Source: Harmonia axyridis (lineage: Eukaryota; Arthropoda; Insecta; Coleoptera; Coccinellidae). Taken from it: 64,000 bases of DNA. A program made the position numbers and the translations under genes. The notes beneath the pieces are model-generated. The model had not been told where the DNA came from and did no database searches. It saw only the letters and a list, made by a program, of their open reading frames with translations. This document shows positions 10,023-20,640 of the stretch, one piece after another; the stretch's first letter is position 1, and each line of letters opens with the position of its first letter. The stretch covers positions 24,529,825 through 24,593,824 of the forward strand of contig NC_059506.1 of NCBI RefSeq assembly GCF_914767665.1, in the 5' to 3' direction.

Positions 10023-12408
10023 ATGCAGCTGAATACCCAGTGTATTACTAACAAACTGGATGAATTAGAGTTATTATTAGTAGAAACAAATACTGATGTA
10101 TTAAGTATAGCCGAGCATTGGTGTTGTGAGGATGGTATTGTTTCCATGGTTATTGAGGGCTATGATCGAGCAGATTGCTTTTGTCGCACCTCCAGGGAAC
10201 ATGGTGGATGTGTTTTATATATAAAAGAAAATTTAAAATTCAATAAATTGAAAGTTTCAAGGTTCTCCGTGGAAATGCACGTCGAGATTTGTGGTGTTGT
10301 GATTTCGGATCGAGGCATTCGTCTAGGTATCATTAGTGTTTATCGACCGTGTAATGGTAACTTGGAACTGTTTCTTGATAGACTATTTTCTGCACTACAG
10401 TCATGTTTTGTAAACGTTGATCATATTTTTCTATGTGGAGATTTGAACATAGATTATTTAAAAGGTAATTGTAAAAATTTTGAATTATTGAAAGATGTAC
10501 TAGATTGTTTCGGTTTGAAGGTGACGTCTCAGCATGCTACTAGAGAGTTCACTAACATAAATGGTCATACTAGTATTTCAAAAGTGGATTACATATTTAC
10601 TGATGTCTATCCAAATAACTATAGAGTTGAGGTATTCGAACCCCATCTTAGTGATCATAAAGCAATATTACTTGAGGTAGATTTCAAACCGGAAAACAAA
10701 AAAAAGTTAGAAACGTACTCATTCAGAAATGTTAGTCAGGAAAATTTAGATAAATTTGAGGCCTCTCTGTCTAAATGCAATTTTGCTGATCTTCATTATT
10801 ATAGTGATATTGATAGGTGCTTTGAAGCATTTGTAGATAATATTCAATACTATTTTGAACAGTCCTGTCCTATATGTAAACTATCGTCGGCCAGTCCAGT
10901 GAAAAGATGGATATCACCTGAGATAGTTCAAAGTAAATGCAACTTGTCAAATCTTCATTGGCTGCATAGGCATATTGGTTCCTCTCTGACATATAATAAT
11001 TACAAAAAGGCCAAACATCAACATAAGGCACTAATAAAGACCTCGAAATATAAGTTATATAGTTCAACTATTGATTCTTCCCGAAATAAAAATAAGACGG
11101 TTTGGAATATTGTAAATAATCTTACTGGGAGATCAAGTGGTGGCCAAAATGATGTCACCTTACATCTAAATGGGATTATGTGTAGCGATTCAAGTCAGTT
11201 AGCTAGTATTTTTGCTAAACATTTTTCCACAATTGCTGCTTCGAAATTGATGGTTCGTTATGGAGATCAGTTATCACAATCTTGCACATTGACTCCTTTG
11301 GTGAACAGTAGTTTTTTTTTCAATCCTGTTTCTAAAATCGAAGTTGAGGATGCCATTAAAGTTTTAAAAAATAAAAAAAGCGTCGGTATCGATTTCATAT
11401 CTGCTAAAGTTTTGAAGGTCGCAAGCCAAATTATTAGTGAATACTTCGCATATCTCATCAATGCTTCAATCACAACGGGAAGGTTCCCAAATGTTCTTAA
11501 GAAATCCATAGTGATCCCAGTATTAAAAAAGAGCAATCTGAATGACATAATGAATTTTAGACCAATATCCATTTTGAGCGTGTTTTCCAAAGTATTCGAA
11601 AAAATAGTTTTCACCAGGATGATGTGTTTTCTGAATAGATTTAACATAATCCATCCTGCTCAGCACGGTTTCAGGAGCGGTCATTCAACCCAATCAGCTG
11701 CTGTAAATTTTTTCGAATCCGTTTACGAGTGTTTGGATAGGAACCTGTCCGTGGCAGGTCTATTTTTTGACTTATCTTCGGCTTTTGATACACTTTCTTT
11801 CGAGTTCATACTCGAAAAGTGCTATAATTTGGGCTTTAGGGGCGTATTCCTGGACTGGTTGCATAGTTACCTAAATGAAAGAACTATGACTGTTAAAGTA
11901 GGATCTACTCATTCTGAAAGGCACGATATTGGTCTTGGAGTTCCTCAGGGATCCGTGCTAGGACCCCTTTTATTTATATTATTTATAAATGATTTGCCTA
12001 TAAAATTAGCTTCTTTCTTAATAACGCTATTTGCTGATGATGCGTCTGTAGTGGTTTCTGGCGGGAATCCTGAGGAACTTCGGAGTACCTGTGAATGTAT
12101 TATGTGGGAATTTGTAAACTGGTGCCGCTCAAACAATTTGATGGTGAACGTTGATAAAACTGTATGCGTTTACTTCTCTATAAAAAATAATGAAGTTAGT
12201 ACCTTTAGTTTGAAATGTGGGGATAACACTATCACAACATCAGAAACAACTAAATTTCTTGGAATCCATGTGGACAGAAATTTAAGATGGACTACTCATA
12301 TTGACGTGTTATGTAAAAAATTAAACAGTTCAGTGTTTGCAATCGCTAGAATTAGGAATGTTTTACCTAGGTCCTCTGTAATGAGTGTATACTACAGCCT
12401 GGTATATC
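10023..12408 (+). pseudogene. LINE element B ORF2, main part (endonuclease-RT), split by a foldback element
   Basis: The endonuclease begins at MQLNTQCITNKLDELELLL, with SIAEHWCCEDG, SVYRPCNGN, CGDLNIDYLKG and LSDHKAILLEV. The RT follows: SIVIPVLKKSN, NFRPISILSVFSKVFEK, QHGFRSGHST, GLFFDLSSAFD (motif A), VPQGSVLGPLLFILFIND, TLFADDASVV (FADD) and KFLGIHVDRNLRW. At codon Y-Y-S-L-V-Y the 1042-bp foldback interrupts the frame. The gene resumes at 13449 with S-H-L-S-Y-N-I in the same frame once one TA is counted as target duplication. No other break is seen up to that point, so the foldback was probably the inactivating event. The first in-frame Met lies inside the endonuclease start, so ORF1 and any leader are lost. 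Confidence 0.87.
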
Positions 12409-13448
12409 GGGTGTCCCAAGGTGAGTGGCCTATTAGATTATTATGGAAACTATTGATGGTAAAGATTTCAAATTTTGTGGATAGATATTTGGCCAGTTAA
12501 GGTACATTTTTAAAATAATTTCACATTTCCAGTGTTGCCGGATGTACGACAATTTGGCAACAACTTTGTTATTTTGAATGGGACATCCGGTATTTCTATT
12601 TTTTTTATGATACTCCATAAAATATTAAATCTATTCACTCTTACTTTTCCATCCCTATCTTCAACGGTTTTTGAGTTATTAATTATTTTTCGAAATTTTA
12701 GATCAAATTGGCGTATTACGAAAATGACTCTAGTTCGCTCAATATTTGAGATTTAAGTCAGGAATTTTGCAAGTCGTTAGATATTGATCTGATCTGTGTC
12801 ACTGCTTTTGAATTATGGTTGTCAATAATACAGGACGGACCAAAAAAATCATCATTTGCCAAGTTACAAAATAGTAAAAAAGTCTGTGTAAGTGAATAGA
12901 AAAATTGTAGAATGTGTTGTACTGATTCCAAAAATTGAAAAATATACTAGGTGTCTAATTTGAAAAAATAAACTTTTTCACAATTTTGTAACTTGGCAAA
13001 TGATGATTTTTTTTGGTCCGTCCTGTATTATTGACAACCATAATTCAAAAGCAGTGACACAGATCAGATCAATATCTAAGGACTTGCAAAATTTCTGACT
13101 TAAATCTCAAATATTGAGCGAACTAGAGGCATTTTCGTAATACGCCAATTTGATCTAAAATTTCGAAAAATAATTAATAACTCAAAAACCGTTAGAGATA
13201 GGGATGGAAAAGTAAGAGTGAATAGATTTAATATTTTATGGAGTATCATAAAAAAATAGAAATACCGGATGTCCCATTCAAAATATCAAAGTTGTTGCCA
13301 AATTGTCGTACATCCGGCAACACTGGAAATGTGAAATTATTTTAAAAATGTACCTTGACTGGCCGAATATCTATCCACAAAATTTGAAATCTTTACCATC
13401 AATAGTTTCCATAATAATCTAATAGGCCACTCACCTTGGGACACCCGA
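12407..13448. mobile_element. Foldback (giant inverted-repeat) element with TA target duplication
   Basis: Two near-identical arms of about 480 bp (12407-12885 and 12972-13448) in inverted orientation around a centre of about 85 bp. The termini are TCGGGTGTCCCAAGG and its complement. The host LINE flanks read CTGGTATA on the left and TATAGCC on the right; removing one TA restores the LINE reading frame, so the duplication is TA, as for Tc1/mariner-type transposition. No transposase frame is present, so it is non-autonomous. Arm identity is very high, with only scattered mismatches. Confidence 0.85.
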
Positions 13449-13904
13449 TATAGCCATCTGTCTTATAACATTTTGCTCTGGGGAAGTAGCCCCGACTTCT
13501 CCAGAGTTTTTGTAGCTCAGAAACGAGTATTACGTACAATATTCAACCTCAATATGTTAGCGTCTTGTAAGCCAGTCTTTATTGGGAATGGAATCTTAAC
13601 CCTACCCTCGATATACATTTTCAAATGCTTACTATACGCAAAGGAAAATGAAGACAAATGGATGAAATTATCAAGTCATCATAATTATGTAACTAGAAAT
13701 ACGCAAATTTTTCTATTACCTAAACATAGGACTCATAAATTTGAATGCTCTCCATTGTACCGAAGTATTAAGTTATACAATCATTTGCCACCATCTGTGA
13801 AGTCTTTGAATTTAAAATTGTTCAAAAAAGAAATCAAGAACCTCCTCTTAAAAAAAGGTTTCTATTCTGTAAACGAGTATTTATGTGACTTCTTAGTTGT
13901 TTAG
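13449..13904 (+). pseudogene. LINE element B ORF2, C-terminal part after the foldback
   Basis: It continues the thumb and tail: SHLSYNILLWGSSPDF, VFVAQKRVLRTIFN, CKPVFIGNGILTLPSIYIFK, HHNYVTRNTQIFLLPKHRTH, then the final helices (YNHLPPSVKSLNLKLFKKEI and FYSVNEYL). The stop at 13902-13904 is followed by about 55 bp of 3' UTR with an ATTAAATAAA-type signal and the ATT tail. It is the intact end of the gene that starts at 10023. Confidence 0.85.
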
Positions 13905-13980
13905 TTTTCTTATTGTGACCTGTCCTATACACCATGTAGTGTCTTAAAGGATTAAATAAAATATTATTATTATTATTATT

Positions 13981-16900
13981 ATGCTTGCAGTAATTTCTTG
14001 TTGAGATCACTTGATCTTGGATGGCTAAAAGAAATCCTTCCGTTTCTGGATACATCGCACCTGATGTGAGCCAATAGTTCGACGCTTCAATGTCGACATG
14101 ATCCTGGTTCACCTCGTTGAAATGTCGTCCATGTAGGGGCTTTTCTCTCCATCTTTGCATTTTTTCTTGGATTGTCTGGTGGTTGTATGACAATTGCTCC
14201 TTGTGCAGTTGCAAAGGTGTTGATTCGTCTGCTTCACACAGTACTTTGTAGATCTCTGACGTGCCTGATTTGTCTTTGAAGTATGTTCGTAGGCATTCAA
14301 TTTGACCATGGGCAAGTTCCATGATGTCTAGCAGACCTCTGCCTCCTTTATTCCTCGGCAGTGTCGTCCTCTCAATGCTACTTTTCGGATGGTGCTTGTG
14401 TGCTTTCGTCATCGAGGTTCTCATTTTGCGTTGCAGGTTTTCCATATCTGTTTTGCTCCATGGAATGATACCGAAAGAGTATGTGAGAATTGAACATGCA
14501 TATGTGTTGATGGCTCTCGTCATGTTCTTGCTGTTGAGGTTTGTTTTTAAAATTTTGTTGATTCTCCTAATGAACTCAGTTGTTAAGTCTTCCTTCATTC
14601 TTTGATGGTTTATTCGTCGGTTTTGTTTCATTCCTAAGTATTTATAGAGATCGTCCGATTTCATTGCTTCTATCTCCTGTCCATTGGAGAGAGCTATCGG
14701 TTCATCTTGGATTTTTCCACGCACTACGCTAATCGTACGACACTTGTCCAATCCGAATTTCATCCCCACGTCTTTCGAAAAATTTTCCACTAGTTTGACC
14801 ATAATTTGCAAGTGGTTTTTGTTGCCTGTTATAAGTTTTAGGTCATCCATGTATAGCAAATGATTGAGTGCAATGGTATTTCTATTTCCTTTGACATTGA
14901 AACCTTTTTCAGTAGCATTCAGTTGTTTAGAAAGGGGGTTCAGCGCCAAGCAGAACCATAAGGGACTCAATGAATCTCCTTGGAAAATTCCCCTTTTTAT
15001 TGGAATCTCTTTAGTAGTTATGTTCGCCGTAGAGAGTTCGATATTCGTTCTCCAGTTGCACATTGCATACTTCAGAAAGTTTATTGTAATTGGATCGATC
15101 TTGTATATTTCCAAAATTTTTGTCAGCCACCCATGTGGAATAGAGTCGAAGGCCTTCTTATAGTCAAAATATGTCATAAAAAGATTTCTGTGTTTTTTGA
15201 AGGCTTGGTTACATATGATGGAATCTATGATCAGCAGTTCCTTCGATCCTAGTGCATTCTTGGAACATCCTTTCTGCTGTGCTGTCATTATGTTATTTGT
15301 CTCGCAATGTTTGTAGATACGAGATGCTATACATGATGTGATGATTTTATATATTGTTGGTAGACATGTAATGGGTCTGTATTTCGATGGATCCGCTGTG
15401 TGTTGCAGATCCTTCGGTAGGAGATAAGTGGTCCCTGTTGTTAGAAATTTGGGCATTTCCGTTGGATTCCTCATAACCTCATTTATGGTTTCAACTAGCC
15501 TGCCGTGTATACACCAAAATTTCTTCAACCAAAAGTTGTGGACTCCATCTGGGCCGGGTGATTTCCAATTGTGTGCGTTTTTCAATATTTCATGGAATTC
15601 TTCTATAGAAACTGCGTTATGCGGCATGTGTTCTATTGTCTCACAGGATTCCTCTTCACTTCTTATCCAATCAGCCTGGGAGTTGTAGGGGGTTGGTGAA
15701 GCCAGTTGATCTGTCCAAAAATTCTCAATATCCTCGACGGTTGGATAACTTCCTGGTGTTGCTGACATATTGTTGTTTAACATTCTATAGAATTTTCTTT
15801 CGGAGTTTTCAAAAATCATATTATCCTGTTTTCTTCTATAGCTCTCATTGTATCTTCTGAGTCTTTCGGAGTACACACTAAGTTTTTGTTTCAGTGTGTC
15901 TAAAATTTGTTGAGCATTTTCATTGTTTGGATCATATGTTGTATGTTGCCGGTGATGATCCATTATTATATTCACCATTTTTTGTAATTTTCTAGACGGC
16001 GAACCTTTTGCAAATTGGGTGAGCCTCCCAATATCTTGGCGAATGCTATGCACTTTATTTTCTAGCCTTTTTTGCCAATGTGGTTTATTTTGTTGTTTTT
16101 CTCTGGCTGGTTGCTGACTTTTAGGTTTTGGCTTCACACCTAGCACTGTGGCTATTGAAAATGCTGCACAGTATATGATGAGATGTAATGATTCGAGATC
16201 ATGGTAGTCAGAAAGATACTTTGGTATAATCTCCTTGTTGGTCATGACCAGAAGATGAGATAGTTTCTTGGATGTCCTCAATCTTGGTAGAATCGGTCGT
16301 CTCAATGGATCTGTGCCCTCAAAATCTAAAACGCATCTATTCATTGTGGCAGATAATCGCTCCAGTAGTTCTCTTTGGTCTTCTTCTGGATTTTCGACGG
16401 GTGCAGCATATACATTCCGTCGTTGAGCATCACTTATTGCTATCACATCTGCGTTGTTTTGTTCCTCAGTGTTCATTTGTGCATTGATGTTCTGTTGGTT
16501 TTCAGCACAATCGTAGTTTTCTTCAATTGTCGTTTCGTTGTTACTGAGGTCTCTATTCTGTAGCCTCAGTTGGACTTCATTTTTTATGGTGTTAAGTCTC
16601 TCATCGGGTACAAGTTTATTTCTCAATATGACCCGGTATTGGTCGGCTACTCTTTGCTCAGAAACTTGGAGTTCGGGATAGTTTCTGTGGAATTCTGCGA
16701 ATAATTTTTGCCGGTAGCCTATTTTATCCTCTTCCATATTAGTCACTTCATATTATATGCGCATGATCGTTTCATTAATCGAACTTGTCCATTTCATGCG
16801 TCTTCTTGGTAGACCTGCTTGGGTGAGTGCTGGTTGGGGATCCTGCGCAGCACCTTCAGCGGTCGGAGAAACTCGTGTTATTCTTCTCCTAGAATGTTGA

Positions 16901-17058
16901 GATTGTGGAGGCGTAGCATTTTGTTCGACAGACGCCCGTCTCCTAAGCACTCTGTCACCGACGTCCCGCATACTGTCATGTCCAGCGCCGGCTCCAGACA
17001 CGCCCTGACGAACCTCAGGCAGCGGCTCTATATTCCTATTCCTCAAATTCACCATCAT
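13981..17058 (-). pseudogene. R4/Dong-like ORF, N-terminal region and reverse transcriptase
   Basis: From the first ATG (17058) a basic N-terminal region ends RRRMKWTSSINETIMRI, where a TAA (16753-16755) interrupts the frame. The same frame continues YEVTNMEEDKIGYRQKLFAE and SEQRVADQYRVILR, the conserved N-terminal block of R4/Dong proteins. The stop is therefore a nonsense mutation, not a gene boundary. The RT has SPGPDGVHNFWLKKF, YRPITCLPTIYKI, TAQQKGC, MTYFDYKKAFDSIPHGW (motif A), IKRGIFQGDSLSPLWFCLAL and NHLLYMDDLKL (YMDD-type). The gene then runs into LINE B and finishes at 9985-9254. The RIFQGDSLSPL/LYMDDLK pair with a C-terminal CCHC plus PD-D endonuclease identifies the R2/R4 branch; the TAA-tract location favours Dong/R4. 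Confidence 0.87.
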
Positions 17059-17297
17059 TCATGGGTTCCCCCGTGTCGTGGGGGAGACGGCCTTCGATCG
17101 CTTTTTACAATCCGCAGAGCTACGGTGGGAGAATTCTTGAGCTGCTTTCCACACGGCTTCGTCCGTTACCCTGGACAGGGACCCTTCGACAGGTTTCAGC
17201 TTCCCGGGTCAGGGAGCTCCTGGAATCTGCGGTGGGCAGGAGTCGATTCAACTCTCCTGATAGGTGAATCGCTAGGAATTCACCTACCGCTACCCGC
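17059..17297 (-). other. Structured GC-rich 5' leader of the R4/Dong-like element
   Basis: Read on the minus strand, the first about 75 nt can form a three-way junction. GCGGT near the 5' end pairs with ACCGC near 17230. It encloses an 8-bp hairpin (AGGTGAAT / ATTCACCT) and a 6-bp hairpin (CAGGAG / CTCCTG). Further hairpins follow (CCCTG/CAGGG, ACGG/CCGT, CCCCC/GGGGG). HDV-like self-cleaving ribozymes are known at the 5' end of R2 and some other LINEs. Whether this one folds as such was not tested. Confidence 0.5.
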
Positions 17298-17317
17298 TTA
17301 TTATTATTATTATTATT
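17298..17317. repeat. (ATT)n tract between two R4/Dong-like copies
   Basis: About six ATT/TTA units separate the 5' end of copy A from the 3' end of copy C. They match the expected TAA-repeat target of Dong-type elements. Confidence 0.85.
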
Positions 17318-18628
17318 TTTCGACTTTTGCCTATACGCGTAGGATTTCTCCTCGCTGTCGGCTTCTCACTCCTCGCTAAGAGGAACATTCACTCAATCCC
17401 AGATATTTAAAATATCAGAAGGGTAGAGCTCGGTCGTGTCCGGTCCTTGTGGTCTCCCTGGTTGTCGTCGAACTTCTGGTTCTCTTACACGCGATCCTTG
17501 GACCTGTCCTTCGCTTCCTAGGAATTTTCTCACCGTCCTTGCAGTACCTAAAAGAACAGCTTTTTGCATTACATTACATATATACTCACTAAGCCCTAGT
17601 TGCTTGATATTTCTCTTGAGATTTTTTGGTACTATTCCTGTTGTTGAGATGATAATTGGAATAGTTCTCGTTGATATCATTCCCCACTGGCGCTTTATCT
17701 GAAATTCGAGGTCCCTATATTTTGAAATTTTTTCGACCTCTTTTTGACGCATGTTGTTGTTATTAGGAATTGCTACGTCGATGAGTACAGCTGCCTTTTG
17801 ATGTTTATCAACTAGCAATATATCTGGCCTGTTGTGAGGGACTGTTTTATCAGTCAAAACTGTACGATCCCAGTACAGTTTATAGCGTTCGTTTTCCAGG
17901 ATGGTCTCCGGTCGGTACTTGTAGTATGGTACTTTTTCAGATTGAATTAGTGTTAATTTAGTTGCCATTTCTTGGTGTAATATCTTTCCTACTGCATCGT
18001 GTCTCTCTTTATATTCATTTCCTGCAAACATCTGACATCCACCCGTGATATGTTGTATTGTCTCATTTGTTGGACACCCATATCGGCATCGATCGTCGGT
18101 AATAGTTCGATCCTTTATGATATGCCTGCAATAATTTCTAGTTGAGATCACTTGATCTTGGATGGCTAAAAGAAAACCTTCTGTTTCTGGGTACATTGCA
18201 CCTGATGTGAGCCAATAGTTCGACGCTTCAATGTCGACATGATCCTGGTTCACCTCGTTGAAATGTCTTCCATGCAGGGGCTTCTCTCTCCATCTATCCA
18301 GTTTTTCTTGGTTTGTCTGGTGGTTGTATGAAAATTGCTCCTTGTGAAGTTGTAAAGGTGTTGATTCGTCTGCTTCACACAGTATTTTGTAGAACTCTGA
18401 TGTACTTGCTTGATCTCTGAAGTATTCCCGTAGGCTTTCTATCTGCCCACTAGCAAGTTCCATGATGTCCGTAAGACCCCTGCCTCCTTTATTTCTCGGC
18501 AGTGTAGTCCTCTCAATGCTGCTTTTCGGATGGTGCTTGTTTGCTTTTGTCATCAACGTTCTCATTTTACGTTGCAAGTTTTCGATGTCTGTTTTGCTCC
18601 ATGGAACTATACCGAATGAGTATGAGTG

Positions 18629-18630
<2 letters not shown>
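17318..18630 (-). mobile_element. R4/Dong-like LINE copy C, 5'-truncated
   Basis: Same orientation as copy A and very similar in the shared C-terminal region. Its 3' end abuts the tract at 17298-17317, and its 5' truncation point at about 18630 joins directly to another ATT tract. 5' truncation with clean junctions at both ends is typical of target-primed reverse transcription. Confidence 0.87.
17393..18630 (-). pseudogene. R4/Dong-like ORF, C-terminal 410 codons (RT thumb, CCHC, endonuclease)
   Basis: The frame is open from the truncation point to the natural stop. It begins HSYSFGIVPWSKTDIENLQR (RT thumb), then TTLPRNKGGRGLTDIMELA, EASNYWLTSGAMYPETEGF, the CCHC (CRYGCPTNETIQHITGGC) and the endonuclease core (RPDILLVDKH...VLIDVAIP). 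It ends LYPSDILNIWD. No internal stop is seen, in contrast to copy A, so this copy is younger or luckier. It lacks the RT palm and N-terminal region, so it cannot act alone. Confidence 0.85.

Positions 18631-18659
<29 letters not shown>
18631..18659. repeat. (ATT)n tract bordering R4/Dong copy C
   Basis: About nine perfect ATT units directly at the truncated 5' side of copy C. They are the outer remnant of the TAA-tract target site. Confidence 0.9.
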
Positions 18660-18775
18660 GAAGCACTTTGTGCATTCAATTTTGAATTATCAATTTCGTT
18701 ACTATAAGATTCAACTTGTGAAGGAGAACAACTTTATTATGTGTGGAATACCCATCAGTTATGAAAAATAGAGTC

Positions 18776-18887
18776 GATTCACAATTACGATAATTGGAAA
18801 ATTTCGAATAAACATATCACCAGCGATTCATTCAATTCACAATAACGATTATTCAAAAATTTCGAATAATCATATCACCGGCGATTC
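18776..18887. repeat. Direct duplication of about 55 bp
   Basis: Two adjacent, diverged copies share AATTTCGAATAA(A/T)CATATCACC(A/G)GCGATTC. Each starts near TTCACAAT(T/A)ACGAT. Function unknown. Confidence 0.65.
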
Positions 18888-18889
18888 TA

Positions 18890-20185
18890 TGGTCATAATA
18901 TCAATGAATTCTCCAAAATAAATATTCACTAGTAAGTGAATCGAAACTGCAGAATTATTTGTGACAAAGGAAATACCCAAAGATCCACTGAAGATTAATG
19001 AGAACGAATTGGTAACGTTCATTTTAGAAAGGAATTTCTCAATAAGTCGCAGTGCTCAATGAATCGAAACAGGAAGTTTTTGAATACTACGAAGATAAAA
19101 GGAAACTCGTCAGTTTGAAGCCTGCCAAAACTTTCTTGATTTGCAACAAATGAATGTTCAATTACCCATTCGTACATTCCTACATCAAGGCACTCAGGGC
19201 TACAAATTTCAAAAGGCACTAGTAATATGTCAATAAAACATTGCGCCAGCTGAAAAAAAAATTAACATTCGACTACTATACAGGAGGGGTCTTATGCTGA
19301 TATCCTTCAGGATAATGTTTTAAAGTGACCAGTAAATTTGTGTACTTCTCAATGTCTATAATTTTTTTTGAGCATATATCCAAGACGAAGCCTTTTAGGG
19401 GTATAATTTATTAACACGAATAGGGTTATTTTTTTTTCTTAATTCATAGAAAACATGTGTTGGTTAACTTTTGGGACACCCTGTATATTTTATATGGACT
19501 ATATTTATGGTACTGAAGAATTCTTGCTTCCAGAGCAAAGAAGTAACAAATAAATATATCCGAATTCACTTGACGATTTAAAACAATTCTAGTAATTTTG
19601 ATTGAAATCCCAATAGTAACATTCGATTCGAAATTGAAAAAAATATTGTAATAAATACGTTGGAAAATGTTGTTTCACTCAACAGGTTGCACAAATACCT
19701 AAATATTCTATAATTGTTATATCAGTGACAAATAAAATGGTTCATTGAAATTGTCATATTGATGAATTGAACGTTAATGAAGCAATCATTTAACAATAAT
19801 GGCTATTATTACCTAGCAATATTAATACGCCGTCACTATTGTGGCTTAATTTATAATTATTTGTCGGGAATAATATTGACCATCATTATTCATTCGTGAT
19901 ATCTCGTTTTCTTCGTTTTCATATTTAGAATAGTTGTTGTATTGTGCATTAAATGATTAACCAGTTGCTCTTATGTCTTCAAATGATACCAATCAGATTG
20001 ATATTAGTTGAATTAAAATTTCGCTTCAAGAATGAATTTCAGGATTTGAAGAAAGGATAATTAAAATGGTGAATGTGCAGAATAAAATTTAATTAGAAGG
20101 TTATAATGATTATTCAAACTTTCCTTATTATAAATTATGGCTTCTGAGATTCAAAAGAATTCAATTATGCATCTATATCGATAAC
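18890..20185. other. Unassigned intron sequence with one MITE-like end
   Basis: No gene recognised. Near 19475-19487 the sequence GGGACACCCTGTATA matches the generic terminal motif of insect MITEs (ACAGGGTG.. / ..CACCCTGT), so the bases upstream are probably the remains of such an element. Confidence 0.4.
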
Positions 20186-20189
20186 ATTA

Positions 20190-20640
20190 TACAGGGTGTT
20201 CCTAAATTGGTGGTATAAAGAAAAGTTAGAGATTCCTTGGATAATTTAAGAAGAAAGAGAAGAAGAGAACTTGGCCCCGAAATGCTGGTTTCGAGATACA
20301 GGGTGTTTATTGCAGTCCTACTTTTTTGTAATGGTTATACCAGTTTATCGAACCTTTATTAATCTTCACTACGGATTGGTAAACAAGTAGCAACACTTAA
20401 CAAAAATTGATTTATTAATCTTAGGTTACTAACAGGATCTTTATAATGATTTGAATTTTTTTAAGTATTACTAGAGAATTGTTTGAAATTTTTTCCCGAA
20501 ATCGGTAGCAAATACGATTGTACGACAGGAATCCAAGAGGAGTAGTACTCGAGCATACTTCATTTCTACATTCTTCTAAACTGTCTATGAAACAAAATTT
20601 CTGGAGCACTTTTCCAGAAAAAATATCACCCTGTAGATTT
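20190..20640. mobile_element. MITE-like remnant with ACAGGGTG motifs
   Basis: ACAGGGTGTTCCTAAATTGG at 20191 and CGAGATACAGGGTGTTTATT near 20295 resemble the ends and internal boxes of a widespread insect non-autonomous DNA element. A reverse-oriented CACCCTGTAG lies near 20630. There is no coding capacity. The exact right end is unclear and may extend to about 21016. Confidence 0.4.

Larger units (their letters stand above)
9986..13981 (+). mobile_element. LINE element B (CR1/jockey group), inserted in R4/Dong copy A
   Basis: It starts 5'-truncated at the beginning of the endonuclease domain, ends with a short 3' UTR and has an (ATT)n tail at 13961-13981. The flanking Dong sequences (...GATATG on the left, ATGCTTGCAG on the right) are contiguous in copy C (GATATGCCTGCA), so this is a clean insertion with a short, ambiguous duplication (ATG or TATG). 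Its RT gene is interrupted by the foldback element at 12407-13448. It differs clearly from element A in sequence. Confidence 0.88.
13979..17297 (-). mobile_element. R4/Dong-like LINE copy A, 5' half including the 5' leader
   Basis: It is the continuation of the copy whose 3' half is at 9179-9985. The 5' end (starting GCGGGTAGCGG on the minus strand at about 17297) directly borders the (ATT)n tract at 17298-17317. It carries a GC-rich, structured leader and the bulk of the ORF. It looks full length apart from the LINE B insertion and two in-frame stops. Confidence 0.85.

Noticed and set aside
9782..10147. 121-codon minus-strand frame as a separate gene
   Set aside because: It is a chimera: its right part is antisense LINE B sequence, and only the part left of about 9985 is Dong.
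16819..17379. 186-codon plus-strand frame
   Set aside because: Antisense shadow of the GC-rich Dong leader and N-terminal region; it ends inside the ATT tract and copy C.
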